From Zeugodacus cucurbitae (taxonomy: Eukaryota; Arthropoda; Insecta; Diptera; Tephritidae), in assembly GCF_028554725.1 (NCBI RefSeq), contig NC_071670.1, positions 49,052,501 through 49,116,500 of the forward strand: a stretch of 64,000 bases of DNA. Reading direction: 5' to 3'. The translations under genes were made by a program, and so were the position numbers. Every line of letters begins with the position of its first letter. Within the stretch, counting starts at the first letter, position 1. Shown piece by piece: positions 23,985 through 37,400 of this stretch. Under the pieces are notes generated by a model. That model ran no database searches, had not been told where the DNA came from, and saw nothing but the letters and a program-made list of their open reading frames with translations.

Positions 23985-24645
23985 GATAAGGCAGCAGCGG
24001 ATATATTACTTCGGAGCGCAGGAGAGAGGAGAGAGGTGACGATCCACTCTTATCGTAGAGCGGCGATAGTAGCCTTGAGTTCGGTGACTATGCGCTCAAG
24101 CCTGGTTAAGGAATACTTAACTTCACTATCAGTGGTATCGTTCTACTTTTGGATTAGATTGAACTGTGTTCCTGGCCATAGCGGAAATTTTAAGGCTGAT
24201 GCTCTTGCATGCACAGGTACGTCTGTCTCAGCATGTAGTGGCATGGAAACTTGTAGGAGCACCGTTGTCCTATTGCGGTTTACTTCTGGACAGGTGGACC
24301 TCGGCTGAGCTGGGGAAGCGCTAGTCACTTGCGCAGCCGCCAGATTCTTCTGACCTAAGGTGAATCGCAGGAGCGAGCTCTTCTTCCTCATTACAATTCA
24401 CTTCTTCTAAGTCGTAGGGGTCCACGCTTTATAGGAAACAAGCTGTAGAAGCTGCCTGGAGGAGGACGAGGAATCATTTCATCACTTTGCCAGGTCAAAA
24501 AAAAAAATTCTTCGGAAATCGATTTCTCTAAATAGGCGATATAGAAGTGATTCTCTGCAGATTGTAGTAATTTCAGGATGTTTTGTCGAATCCTAATCAA
24601 GGGGGATCTTGTCTACACAAAGGACTGTCCTTTATAGTCTACATA
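23985..24645 (+). mobile_element. RNase H-type LINE, 3' part, degenerate
   Basis: An open frame at 23967-24308 contains CVPGHSGNFKADALACTGT, the terminal RNase H motif. At 24430-24640 broken frames read SCRSCLEEDEESFHHF and then VVISGCFVES, the same tail as the fragment at 10705-11027. Parts between are scrambled. It cannot encode an active protein. Confidence 0.65.
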
Positions 24646-27600
24646 TTTTTCACAGCGATGGTGAGAGGTATGAGATTTTTTCTACAATAAATCTGGAATA
24701 TGCCTTGAGGATATTTACTAAATCGGGGATCATGTTGTTCCCTAAGGGATATTTTAAAAATTTATTTTATAAAAAAAAATTAACGAAGCGGAAGCATTTC
24801 GAACACTAGAGAGATATATTAAACCTGTGCAAATGTATGATATGAATAATATTGTGCCGAATAAAATTCCTAGTAATTTCGCGGCCAATACACGAGCTGT
24901 GTTCAAAAAATAATGAGAATTTTCGTTTTTTGAACAAAAAAAATTTCATTTGTATCCATTAATGTTGTCGCCTACAAGATACAAGATGAAATCATGTCAT
25001 AAATTAGTTTATTGTTGTTATTAACTAGAAACTAAATTCATTCACTTTCTGTTTTCCAAAATATCAAAAATAACGAAATATATAAAAGAACTCCACAAGT
25101 CGAAATCCACCAACTATGAGCAGCCTCCTTATTCCTTTCAAAACAATACCACAAAATTTATTCCGTTGCAAATGTCCTGCAGCCACTTCTACCCATTGCC
25201 TTTACACACGCAAATTTATATTATTTCAACTACATTGCGCCACCAATAACGTGGCATTTCCGTGTGATTTCAAGAAAAGCGCAAACGGCAACCTCCAACT
25301 GACCTACGATTTATTGCACAGGGGCTTCATTTCAGCGCGTTTTGTTGCTTTTGTTATACTTGGGATATTACCTCGCCCCTCGGGCACACTGTGGTAATAT
25401 TGTTCAACACCAATTTAGACACTTCGTTCATCTTGTTAGTGCATTTGGCCATTTTTTGAGAAATATGATCTGACAGCCTACAGCAAAAGAGCATCACTTA
25501 CATGTGCACACACACACCACCACAAAGGCGAAGAAGTCTGCGAGCAATCACATATAGATTTGCTGGCTCTGGTTGGTGCGCACGCGCAGCGCCGTATTGA
25601 TTTCTACAAATTGGCAGTGAATTTGTGTTATTGTTATTGTTATTGTTGCACTCTACTCTGGCGTCCGGTAATTGGAATTAGATTAATTGACTTGACTTCG
25701 AGTGTATCTCTGTGTGTAGAGTTGCTTTGCGAGGGCGGTTGCATGTCATATTTTGTGGCACTACCGAGGTTGTGGTGTGGGTTTTGGAAAACAAATCTTT
25801 TTTTATATTTTTTTATTTTATTTTTCAATTCATTACTCTTTCTTCTATCCAAAACAAAGAGGTATCCAGCTAGTGGCGCTACAAAATTACTCATTTCATA
25901 CATTTAATCTCACAAAAAATTCAAAGACAAGCAGCATCATTATTCAAAAATACAATTCTAAATTAATTTATTGAATTGCAAAAAGATTACAAATAGTTCC
26001 AACAATTCATATCCATATCCAATACAATGGCACATGCCTTTAGCAGAAGTAAAAAATCTCGTATTTGCTCTAGAAACTCAATAGCTAATGATCAATAGCT
26101 ACTTGTTGCCAGACACAATAGATCAGCGCGATAAGAAATATGAGCGCCGTTTGCTTTGTTGTATCTTTTTCGCGTTAAACAGAATAGATCTATCAATTGC
26201 TGGTCTTTTTGCGGTTATTTCATTAAGATTTTCTGTAGAATTCTACAAATTTTAGTCAACGCGTGCTGTGCCTTCTTCTACTCACAAATACATTTTTTTT
26301 CTAGCATAAATCTACTGCATATAGCAGTAATTAATTACAATTAGTCGAAATTATTTGAGGTTTTCTTCTATATTGTGTTCTACATTTGTCTCTAGAGGCG
26401 CGCACTTGTCTCTCGATGGGGCGTTGCTGCTGTTTTCAATTTGTTTACTGACATTTTATTCTCTAATAATCTTGTAATATTGGACTTTATCGCGAAACGA
26501 GATCTTCTTTTAGTTCTTGCTAATTGAAATAAATTTAAATGATATTGCATATTTCTTGTAGAAATTTCGAAATGTAAACAAATATGGCGATATTTATAAA
26601 TATTTTGAGAAAGTAGAAATTTGCACGCCCTAAAATATGATTTTCAGAGATAACAGTAATGCTATGTCATCTTCAATAGCTGCTTAGTACCACAAACTCA
26701 AACCGAATTTGTTACCTGTCTCAATTATGGACACTAATGCCAGAAAAATATTTTGTTATGGCGCCTATAAACCGAAAGACTGAAATATTTTTGCGGTCTT
26801 ATGAATCATGATCTTCAGCGTTACTTGAACTAACCTCAATTCAACGAAATTGCAACCGGTTATCCTCTCAGATTACTTAGTAAGTTAGAATATTATGCCT
26901 AGTTGAATAGTCTTACTTTGAATATGAACTCACTTATGAATATAAAGCGATATAGAGATTTTATTCACTGATATTATACTTTAAATGACCCTACGATATA
27001 ATTCACCATCTAATCTAATATGTGCATAAAGACACATCATAAATGATATTCATTTGAAACACCTTTCTTTTCCTTGGTATCCGAAGTTTAAAATATTGGC
27101 TTGATGATTTGCCAATTTTTGTTATTTTTATTAGGTTTCAGAACCTTCTAAATCATTCAATCACGGATAAATATAGAACAACTGCTATAGGGTCGCACAA
27201 TATTCAGTAAAAGCAGCCACTGAAAACAAGAACTATCTCTCACTAAGTTCTAGAGAGTACCTCGAAAAGTATATGATTAATATATCTAGGGTCACCATAA
27301 CTTATCTGCGATTAATACAGAGTAGAAGTTACATTTAATTGTATTGAGCATAGTCATATAGGAGCGGATGCTATTAATTCAAGAGAACACAAAAATCGAA
27401 ATAAACAGGAAAATAGTACTCAGTTAGTGAACTTTGAAAGAAGTATCAAATTGTAAAATATAAATTCAACTAGCGTCAGTATATTATTAAAGGGTGTATA
27501 TGAAATATTTAGAACAGAACCAGTTCGGGGGTCAAGATAGAGGTTTAATTTTCCAAAAAATACATTAAAATAAAAACTTAGTTTATTTCTATAGTAGATT

Positions 27601-29605
27601 CTCTCTTCTATCATTTGCTACCATTTTAAGGCCTGTAGCTTTGATTACAACAGAATTACGGGTTATCAAGCGCTGAGTTTAAAATTCTTTAATTTCCAAA
27701 CTACTGCAATTTTGAACACTTTCTTCTATGAAATTATATACTAAAATGGCTAGTGCTTAAAACTAGAAGCGTTAAGATTTTTAACACTGTAAATTTCAAA
27801 AAGATATTCGAAAAATTGAGTTTTGTATCGCATTTTGTATATAAGGTGTGGGTTAGACAGAATTTTGAAAATTTCGAATTTGTTACAAATTCCACAGAAA
27901 AAACTTTTTCCTGTTGTTGTTGCAGTCTGCTATCTGGTTCGAATTGATTCATCCCAATTATGCGCTAACTATTAATTTAGACCAAATTTCGGTAAATTCG
28001 GCGTTTTAGGTCATTACATCAATTCTGATTTGATATTAAACGAAAGTCCAAACATTTTCATGAAAGTTTAGGTCAGTGCTCTGCGCAGGCTAACTTGATT
28101 TGCTTGATTTAAAGTTTTGTAGGTAACGAACCTTCACTATATGGAACATTGTCGTTTTGTAAAATCCTGTCAATAGTTGGAAAAGGCCGATTGACCAGTA
28201 CAATGTCATGGTCATGTGAATTCTGACATATCCGGATGATTTAGGGTCCTTAAATTAGTACCAAACCTCCAAGTAAGGAAAACTTCCCCAAAACATGTGC
28301 ATGTCACATCCAACTCTGTTTAGCGCCTAAACTGCATATTTATTATTCTCACGTGGTAAATGCATAAAGCGTTTACTAAACAAGCCTGGAACAAAAATTC
28401 AGCTTTATCTGTCTACACCAGGCTTTAGGATGCTATTTACAGCAAGTGGGAGGCATAACGCTTTTTATGGTTTCGGAAATGTTGACCTCTTTATGAACAA
28501 TGGAGGTGTTGTTTATGTGAAATTATTTTGATGTCCTGAGCAGTGTAGCATCATTGACTATTATTGAAATGCGCTGATTTGATTCTGCGGCAATATTAGC
28601 ATGACTTTTTTGTTTTTTGTGTATCAGTTCCTATTTATCTTCTACATTTGTCACAGCTTTCTGCCCAGTTCTCCTTAAATTAACCGTTTAATTGTTCGTC
28701 TGCTTCTTTTTAATAACATTATAAACAGTATTTCATCAAATTCTATAAATTTTAACTAACTCCGAAGCCGAAACCTCAGTCTTAAACTTAGTAGCAGTCT
28801 CCGATCTGGTTATAATTGACAATTACTTTGTTTACTTCATTGTATTTACCAAGTTTTATATTTTAAGGCTGTGTTAGTTTGTCATGAATGCAATAGAAAT
28901 CAATTAGTACTCTTGTTCAAACCAAATCCAAGGTTAAAGGCCAAATCGGCCTTTTTTTACTGCTTTTGACTACTGCGAGTCTTCAGTTCATTTGCTTATT
29001 TCTCCGCCATATTTCTAGCTATTATTGCCAAACTGACATCATTCGCTCAGGAATAGATCAAGGTTTATAAAACACAGCATTTTATTACATTGCAATAACA
29101 ACAACAACAAGAAACAACTTTTTCTGTGAAATTTGTAGAAATCGTTCGATTTGTAAACAATTTTGACTACCTCTGTATATTTTGGAAAATTAAAAAACTT
29201 TTAAATATAAAATCCATCAGCAAAAAAAAGGTTTTCCTCAAAATTGCTCCTTATCTAAAAATATGCAAGCCGAATAAGACTCAGGGCTTCAGGTACCACG
29301 GTAGTCTGCTCTATTTATTTATACCAGTAATAAAGCAGGTTTTCTTTACTCTTTAAATCAAATTTGGATTTGAAATATTTATTTGGATGTTAAATAATCA
29401 AAAGAATAAGGCAGGCAGTTAAATACCCTTCAGACAGTAGCTTCAGATACTTGATTTAGTCGAAAAACTACGAAGGCGATCAACCCCTGGTGTGACCCAT
29501 TTCAACAAGTTTTCATTAAAAATTAAAAAAAAAATATATATTTTTTAATTCGTCTACAATAATGCTGTCGCTTCCAAACCAGTCGTCAGAACAATTTCCA
29601 ACTCG
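24646..29605. other. Long non-coding stretch
   Basis: About 5 kb without a recognisable gene or clear transposon. The stretch 25080-25760 is somewhat GC-richer. The rest is AT-rich. Open frames are short and mostly opened by non-ATG codons. It may hold regulatory DNA, but I see no decisive motif. Confidence 0.4.
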
Positions 29606-29835
29606 CTATTTGGGATAGGATTTGGTTCTTTCAAAGATTTCACCTATGCTAGTAAAACGACGTCCCTTAAGGATTCTCTTTATTTTTGGAAATAGGAAAA
29701 AATCAAACGGAGTCATGTCTGACGAATATGGTAACTGCTCCACAGCATATTTTCTTCCAACAAGTACAGTTATCACAAACAATCCAAAATACAATCTGAT
29801 TACAATCGCTTCTACACCAAAAAGGTGCAAATGTG
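29606..29835 (-). mobile_element. Mariner C-terminal fragment
   Basis: The minus-strand frame reads LPYSSDMTPFDFFLFPKIKR and LKGRRFTSIGEI, the third-Asp region and C-terminus of a mariner transposase (usual form YSPDLAP-D-FLFPKLK). The rest of the element is gone or unrecognisable. It differs from the DD34D copies at 11599 and 31045. Confidence 0.65.
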
Positions 29836-31044
29836 TTATATAATAAGAAAAAATCTGCGCCTACCGTTAACTCTAACATATAATTATCTAGCTACCGTCA
29901 CCATGTGCCATGCGCGCTTCAAGCTATACCCTTTTCTAAACTAGAAACCACCCATAAGAGAACATGCGACGTCTATTAATATACAATCATAATTTTCCAT
30001 ATTACGGTACTATGCAGATGGTTTGATTGCAATTGACACGCGTGCAACGCCGGTTAATGACGAAGAAGAAGACGCCTCATAACTGGTTTAACATTCTTGT
30101 GTTTCTTGTTGCTGCGCGTCAACCTTGAAAAGTGTGACAATACCGCGACCGGACGACAAGCCGACAATGTAGCTTGATCGCACCTGCCACCACGGGGTTG
30201 AGCCGGGCTATGCCGCGTGTTGAATATTTGAATAGGAAAAAGAAGGGGTTGTTGCTTGTTGGTTGTATTTGGAATTCCTCTAGTTGAGTGAAATACATAC
30301 AGACAAACATAATGACACGAGCGGCTGCAATGCCAAAGAGGGGAATGTGCGCTGGCATTTGAAATTCAAGATTTCTCTTTCATATCTTCAACAATTTAAA
30401 TGTTGCTTTCCAATTGCTACTGGCTTACAATTTTTTATTGAGATTCTGTTTTTGTTGTTGTTTTAACTACTTTTAAGTTTTTGTTGTTCACCAAAAAAGG
30501 TAGAGAGTTGTACGGAAGGGTATCAATTGTTACAAGTACATCTTAGAAGAGCGGGAAGCAGCTGCTTTGCTCTGTCTCGGCTGTGTCCAAAAATCTTCGT
30601 TTATATCTTAAGCAGCTGGAGTTGTGATTGTATGTTTTGAATGAAGTGAATCGTGATAGGAAATATGAGATGTGTTTTCGAGATAGGTGTCTTTGATTAA
30701 AGGCTTAAAATTAAGATTATATTAAATATTAATAAACAGTTGCTAGATGTATGTGGTGATAACTGGTCTAATATTTATACTGACCATACCTTTAAGAAAG
30801 CATTGTGTTTCTATATATCATTCTAGGAGTCGAAGTAAAAACGGAAAAGCCTATAGGTCCGCTCCTTTAAGTCCGACTTGTAATATAGAAATCTAAAAAT
30901 GTGTTATTGTCGGCACAGACTCCTCCACTCTCTTCGTCAAACAAGCAACTATAAGAAAGTCCGAAAAATTCTCGAAAATAAATTACAGGTTGTATTAATT
31001 CTATCTTCTGCTTATTTTGCAGATCCTACAGTCGTAATAACACT
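29836..31044. other. Non-coding stretch with candidate proneural E-boxes
   Basis: No gene is recognised. More balanced composition at 29980-30360 and 30540-30640 suggests possible regulatory islands. Confidence 0.4.
30558..30619. promoter_or_regulatory. Two closely spaced GCAGCTG E-boxes
   Basis: GCAGCTGC at 30558-30565 and GCAGCTGG at 30612-30619. The second matches the Drosophila Achaete-Scute/Daughterless preference GCAGSTGK. Their centres are about 54 bp apart, in transposon-free sequence. They could be autoregulatory sites in an AS-C enhancer. This is motif evidence only. Confidence 0.3.
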
Positions 31045-31935
31045 TCTATGGACAGAAACAGGTGGTAAATACTTGGCGCTATGGTGGATGCGATAATATC
31101 TCCTATTCGAGCTCCCTAAGCTTCTGACAAGTCATCAACGAAATGTGTGCTCTGACCTGGTCGAACACTACACCCTTCCTGTTGGACCATTCTGGACGCT
31201 TCTGGTCGATCGCCTCCTTAAAGCGGTCCAGTTGTTCGCAGTAGATTGTAGAATTAAGCGTCTGGCCATATGGGAGCAGATGAATGATTTCCTTCCATCA
31301 TGCCAAACACACAGCAAAACCTTCCTGGCCGTCGTTCCCGGCTTGGCCACAGTTTGGGACGATTCATCGGCCCTAGAACACAACCGTTTTCGCTTGATAT
31401 TGTCGTATGTGATCCATTTTTCATCGCCAGTCACCATCCGTTTCAAAAATGGTTCGAGTTCGTTCCGCATCAGCAGCATCACCAACCGGACGCTTAAAAA
31501 TCTCTTGCCTTTCTAGACTCGGCAAATTCCGCTCGTATGCGGACTGCGCCCCACGCGTCGGTTGGGCGGGAGGAGGGTAATCGTTTGGGTTAATAATAAT
31601 ATCGCAGGCGTTGATTCGGACCAAAAATTTTATTTGCGTCAAATCATGCGGCACCCAAACATCAAGCATTTTTGTGAATCCAGCCTACTGCAGTCGGTTT
31701 AAAATGGTTTGATGACTAACTGCCATCTCCTGGGCGATGTCACGAGATGCCACATGCCGGTCTAGCTCGATGGTTTTCGTGATTTGAACGGTATTCGTCA
31801 TCACAGGTCTTCCGCCGGTTGGCTTATCCATGGTGTTGTTTTCACTCGCTTTGAATCCATTCCTCCGCAATTCGAAGTGATAGAGTACCATCCCCAAAAA
31901 CACCATTAATCTCACGGAATGATAAAGTACCACGA
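31045..31935 (-). mobile_element. DD34D mariner pseudogene, near full length
   Basis: Minus-strand blocks in order: YHFELRRNGFKASENN; VASRDIAQEMAVSHQTILNR (second helix-turn-helix); KMLDVWVPHDLTQIKFLVRI; RMVTGDEKWITYDNIKRKR with the first catalytic Asp; ESSQTVAKPGTTARKVLLCV; then, below 31168, HISLMTCQKLREL from the region between the second and third Asp. Frameshifts and an insertion around 31500-31600 disrupt it. It is the same family as the copy at 11599-12215, in opposite orientation, and retains the first-Asp region which that copy has lost. Confidence 0.8.
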
Positions 31936-31939
31936 ATTT

Positions 31940-33839
31940 ACTCGTATGTCTAAGTAATGTCCAGTAAACACAAGCTTAAGTATAATCCATATCAGTCTTA
32001 AAATCCAAATTTGAATCACTTTTTCAAAGAGCTACCTTGGAATGCTTAGGTATTTGAGAAATAGACTTCTCTAAGAGAGCAAATGAAAAGTTTTATGAGA
32101 ATCTATTAGAATTATATACAGAGTATCTTAAGAGATCCATAGAAGTTGAAAAAGCGTAACGATCACCCTCAGCACATATTTTTTCTTCGTTTAAACAATC
32201 GTTCAAATACTTGATGTTCCGTTCTTCCACTTTTTAAAGATCTGTATCAAATACCCAAAGACCCTTCCGTTCCAACAACAAAACATTCAGAAGTCATTTG
32301 TTCGAACTAATAAATTTCCCAGAGCCACCGTACAATCGACTGTATTTCAAATATTCGACAGTAATCAATTAATTTGGGTTTTTATTGTCGCACAAATAGA
32401 ATAAAAAATATCAAGAATTGAGAATATCAAATCAAAGACTTGGCTTAATTATAAAATCAAAACACATATTGTAAACACGATTTAATCAAGCCAAAGGACG
32501 CTCAAGAAAGCACACTTTCAAGTACATTACTCATTTAATGAAAAAAATGATGTTTGGCTACTCTCCATTCACCGAAAAAAGAAAGGATCGTTCAAAAAGT
32601 GTGAACGTGATTTAATAGGTCAGCACGTATGAACAGAATACGGACGTGTGACAACTGTTGCAACAAGAAACGGTAAACACTGGTCATAATCATGAAAGTG
32701 AAATCTGGCGCTTGTCGCCTGACGCTTGCTCAGCAAAATATGCGACGAAAGTGACAGTAACAAGTGTCAAACATGAGACCTTAGTATAGAGTAGAGAGGC
32801 AGTAAAGTGGAAGAAAGTGGGAAAGAGAAAAGAGACGCCTGCTACTTAAGGCGCCAATAAAAGGAGGAAACGTGATTAAATCTAGCGATAGTGGTAGGGA
32901 CGAAATAAGACAGCACATTTGTTAGCAATTTTATGGGTGTTCCGTTCGTCACGGCTGCCAAAATACATTTATATGGAAGCGTGGAATTATGTTTTCAACA
33001 AAGGTGTTGCAGCGGCGTGTCACATACTCTTTACGCAATGCTTTGCGACATTTTAATTTATATTTTTAACACAATCTTTTGTACAAATTTATAATTGAAA
33101 TTGAAATTGATTACAAACCACTTTCATTTGGGGTGGCAAGTGGGGCGTGAATTAGGGATGATGACCAAGTTAAGATTGGCACAAAATATTGGTTTATTGA
33201 TGAAAGCGGCAAAAGATAAATTGAAACTTTCAATATCTTGTTTAATTGTATATGCTTATATTTAACTACTCGTACACTTCTGTTTTTTAATTAGTTTTAC
33301 GATTTTTTTAACTAGGCGCATTATGCAGTTAAAGGGTATTACAACTTTTTTGACTTGTAGGGTTGTCATAAAAGATTAAAGGTAATAAATGCATTGGAAC
33401 TCGTAGTAATAGATTTACATGCTAATTGTTTGGATATTATTTTTCAGGTGGTAACCCTACTGAGGGTGGTTTTAAATGAGACCCATGAACTCGCTATCTA
33501 CAATTTGATAAAAAATTATAGATTGAGCACATAAGTTTCACAAACTTTTTTCTTCAATGATAGCCTTGGAATTCTTGCGGAAAATATAAGTCAACACAAA
33601 TGCTTCACTAAACATTCTAAATTTGGAAACAAAAATGCTTTGGAAAATAACCATCCGGGCTTGATGCGTCTTTAAACATGGAACTGTTTCCAAAAGTGTA
33701 ACAATTATTTTTTTGGAAATGCCTTTTCTCCAACACCAACTCTCTAATCTCTCTTTTAGAAATACTGTCAATTTATTTGTTGTTGTTGTTATAATGGTTT
33801 CCCAAAGTTGGAATTCAATAGTTGCTTCCAGGAGAGGAT
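31940..33839. other. Non-coding stretch
   Basis: No gene is recognised. GTGGGAA at 32817-32823 fits the general Su(H) consensus RTGRGAR but stands alone. The rest is AT-rich. Confidence 0.4.
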
Positions 33840-34480
33840 ATGGAGTATGGAGAATAGACTTAGTAGCGAACATACCGATCCTATATGGACTGCGGAGTAG
33901 GGACGTGGGTACAGCTCTACGTACAGCTCTATTGAATAACTATGAGAAAATACATTAAGCAACTATGTATATACGCAGATAGCCAGGCGACACTCCTGTC
34001 ACTGGAAGACAAACTACACCTATACTGGATCTGGGTTCCCGGCCACAAGAGCATTTTCGGTAATAAAAAAACAGACAAATTGGCATGGGCAGGAGCCTTT
34101 CTATACAAATGGGAGACAGAGTTAATTCCATGCTCGCTGGGATCGATCAGGAGAGATCTCAATACACAATTTGAACAATTAGCTGAGTACAGATGGAAAT
34201 ATACAACGAAATGCAAATTAATTAAACAGATCTGGCAAAAATATGAGAAGACAAGAATTATTAAATGGGTCCAAAACAGGTATTTTCAGATTTACAGCTA
34301 CTATAACATTGGAATGGCCATTTGAGAAAACGGATATGCACTACCACAACATTTCCGAGGCTGCGAACGCCTAGGGAATAAGGAAAAAAATCAACTTTCT
34401 CTGTGAATGCCCAGTACTAACCCAGACCCGACACAGAACACTTGGAATCCATCAGATATCAAACCTTGAATGAATTTATA
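33840..34480 (+). mobile_element. RNase H-domain LINE fragment
   Basis: The frame at 33942-34325 reads LCIYADSQATLLSLED, the central RNase H motif with its catalytic Asp, then YWIWVPGHKSIFGNKKTDKL, the terminal motif with the last Asp. A later frame reads HFLCECPVLTQTRHRTLG, the downstream zinc-knuckle-like tail. It resembles the RNase H LINEs elsewhere in the window but is more diverged. The upstream reverse transcriptase part is absent. Confidence 0.65.
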
Positions 34481-37400
34481 CTAAAATAATATCTAATCTA
34501 CATATAAGGAGCTCGATCGAAAGCACAAAATGGTTTCAACGAAAAGATGAAACTTGAAATCAGTTTGCGTTAGACTACCTACAATGGTAGAAACAGTTCT
34601 CAAATAGTTTTCTGGAATGCTATCGAATTGAAAGTATTTCGCCTTATAAAATATCGAGTCCCTCTCGGTTTTACATAAACCCTTAACGACTGCAATTTTT
34701 TCGGGTTACTGCCTTACATCGATTTTCATCAAATACCATTTTTTCTGACCATTTTCTTATGGATGATCGAACACTTGTCTCTTTCGGCGGAAAAAGTATA
34801 CGGTGTGAGTATTTATTACAGCGGCTCAGTTTTTTAGGTTATGTTAATACTCCAGAAAACACCCATAGACTCTTCGAAAGGCACATTTTAGTGAAAAATT
34901 AAGCTCTTATTCGAGCTGGTTAGTGAATATTTGGTTCTATTAAGCCTTTGATAACATCGATTGGTTCTGTCTCATTTTAACAAAGATCAGATTGATAATA
35001 TCACAACTTCGATGGGTTTGGAAATCTCATGCTGAAAAAAATAATTTTAATAAACGTATTCTAAATTTCTAAAAAAAATAGTTCGGGTATTAATTTCTTC
35101 AACCTCAAATCGTGTATATAATTTCCGATTCGTACAGAACCTCACACTGCCTTATTTCTATATTTCACATTTTATTATTTTTATATTAATTTGTATGCCA
35201 CTTTAACTGCTGCAAAGCACTGCGACTATATATAATAACGGTAATTTACAAGTATGGCGATAATTGCCTGAATGTGGTGTGAAGAATCACCTCAACACCC
35301 AGACACACACACACAGAGATATTAATGCATATGTACTTCGTGCAGTTTAAAGCTGCAACACGGACTTCAAGCGCGGACTGTCGAAGTCGCCATGGAAATT
35401 GCTGCCATTTCGCATTTTTATTGCTGCTGTGGTTGACGATGCGTAGCAATAGTTGTTGTAGTTGCTGGTATTGGCAGCAACAATCGACACCTTTGTGCAA
35501 TGCGCAAGAAGATGAATAACAGCAACACCAACAACATGAGCACAACAGAAATTACTGATGCATCTGCTGAGATAACGGTTGAATGGACAAAATAACATGA
35601 AGCTGCCGCAACGTGAGGAGGAGGTTACACCACAAACACACGCATATATTAACTTTGTGATCGGTCCGGCGAACGCACAGCACACGCACACGCAACGGCA
35701 GCGTTAAATTAGAAGCTATGAAGTGCGAAAAAATTTTGTCGAGGTGCGAAAATAAGTGGCTTGCGGCGCTATTATTGTTGCTGCTGCCGTTGCTGCTTAT
35801 GCCGGCTACTGCTGAAATTGAGCTGGGCTGCTTATTGCAAAAATACTTATCGTTTCGGTTATTGTTGTTGCTGTTGTGGCCATTGGCCAAACTACCCATT
35901 TGCGTCGGCAGTGATCACACAGGGCTCTTTGATAGCCGGCACCCGCTGGTACTGCACCGCACCCCAGTCCAGAGAGGTGTTGAAAGCTTTCTAAGAAGCT
36001 GCATGCTTGAAGTGATTTTTATGCGGCGATAGGTTTTCGGCTGCGCGTGCTCAACACAACTGTCGAAATGTTTTATTGTTGTATCTTCATTTTATTGTTG
36101 TTAAATATCCCAACACATATATTCTTTATTTCCTTTTTTTGTTTCTGTTTTTTTTGCGGCTCGCCAAAGAAGGCGGTCATGCTGACGCGTGAAATGTGGG
36201 ATGTGGCTCTCGCATTGATGTTATTTGCAGATGACGTTGAGGTGTTAAAATTATCCCGGCGATACATAATAATTACCACAAATTGTGGCAAATTCAACGA
36301 AAGCTCCGTTCGGCTGGAGTGGGCTTGGTCACGAACTTAAGGGATATCGTATTGGGTATTGGCAAGATTTGCCGCAGAGGAAATGACAAATAAATTATTT
36401 TGGTGGTAATCTGCGATTTAAATTTTTTTTTTGTAAAAGAATATATCATATATAGTTTGAAGGGAACATGATGACGTTGTAATTTGCAGAAGTAAAGTGT
36501 GTAATTCAGTAGAAATTATTAGTCCGTAACTCAGTTTGTAAATGTGAGACTCAGAAATTTGAGCTGCACAGATGGTATATGTAGAACATTAGCTTTCGAA
36601 AAGACAATATTGACACCCTGGAACTTTTTTTAGTATCATAATTTAAGTGGCTTACACACTTATTAAGTGTTCAGCTCGTTGGTTTAAGTTGTTGATCCAA
36701 TAGAGAGGAAACTCATTTCATACTAAAACATTCTTATAAATACAGTAACCGTTACTGACCTCAAAATCCTGCTCACAAACCCTCTTTGACAGCTTCAAGT
36801 CCCTTCATCTATTTGACAAGAATTTGAAAGAAATTGGTGAAAAGCTATGAGCGTTTTGTCGACATGTAAGGGTCGTCTTGGATCATGCATTGGAATGATT
36901 TTTGGAATCACGTATGATCAGTATTTTTAGCAATCCAAGTGGGATCCGATGTAACTTTAAACTAAAGGATCAGCCTTCTAACCCATCCTGTTGTTCTTTG
37001 ACGTATTTCTTATACAGATCCAGATGATAAGGAATGAATAGTATACATATAAGCTGAAGAAAAGGTAATAAATATCAATAAAATCAACAGAGCGCATTAA
37101 ACCATAACCATTTCTGGCTTATATAGTCTCCGTTCCCAAGACAATCGGATGGACGTAATCGGAATGGATCCCATTTTAAATCTAGCGGAGGAACCTTAAC
37201 ACTGGATAAAAAGTCGATAGATTGGAATCGACATCTAATAAAATAGGATATAGAAAAATATATCTTTATTTCTGAGAAGACCTTAAGTATTCGATAAGAA
37301 TATGCATATGGAAGCCAGGAAGCCTTTTTCTGCGGTCTAAAAAATGTGAAAAATTTACTGGGGTCCAAACCGGTACAATGTGGTAGGAGTTTTGACAATG

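Noticed and set aside
27925..27950. GGTTCGAATTG resembling a tRNA T-loop
   Set aside because: No acceptor stem, anticodon arm or D-arm can be formed around it. No tRNA gene is supported in the window.
32817..32823. Single Su(H)-like GTGGGAA
   Set aside because: A 7-bp degenerate motif on its own is expected by chance in 64 kb, and no paired site or E-box lies beside it.
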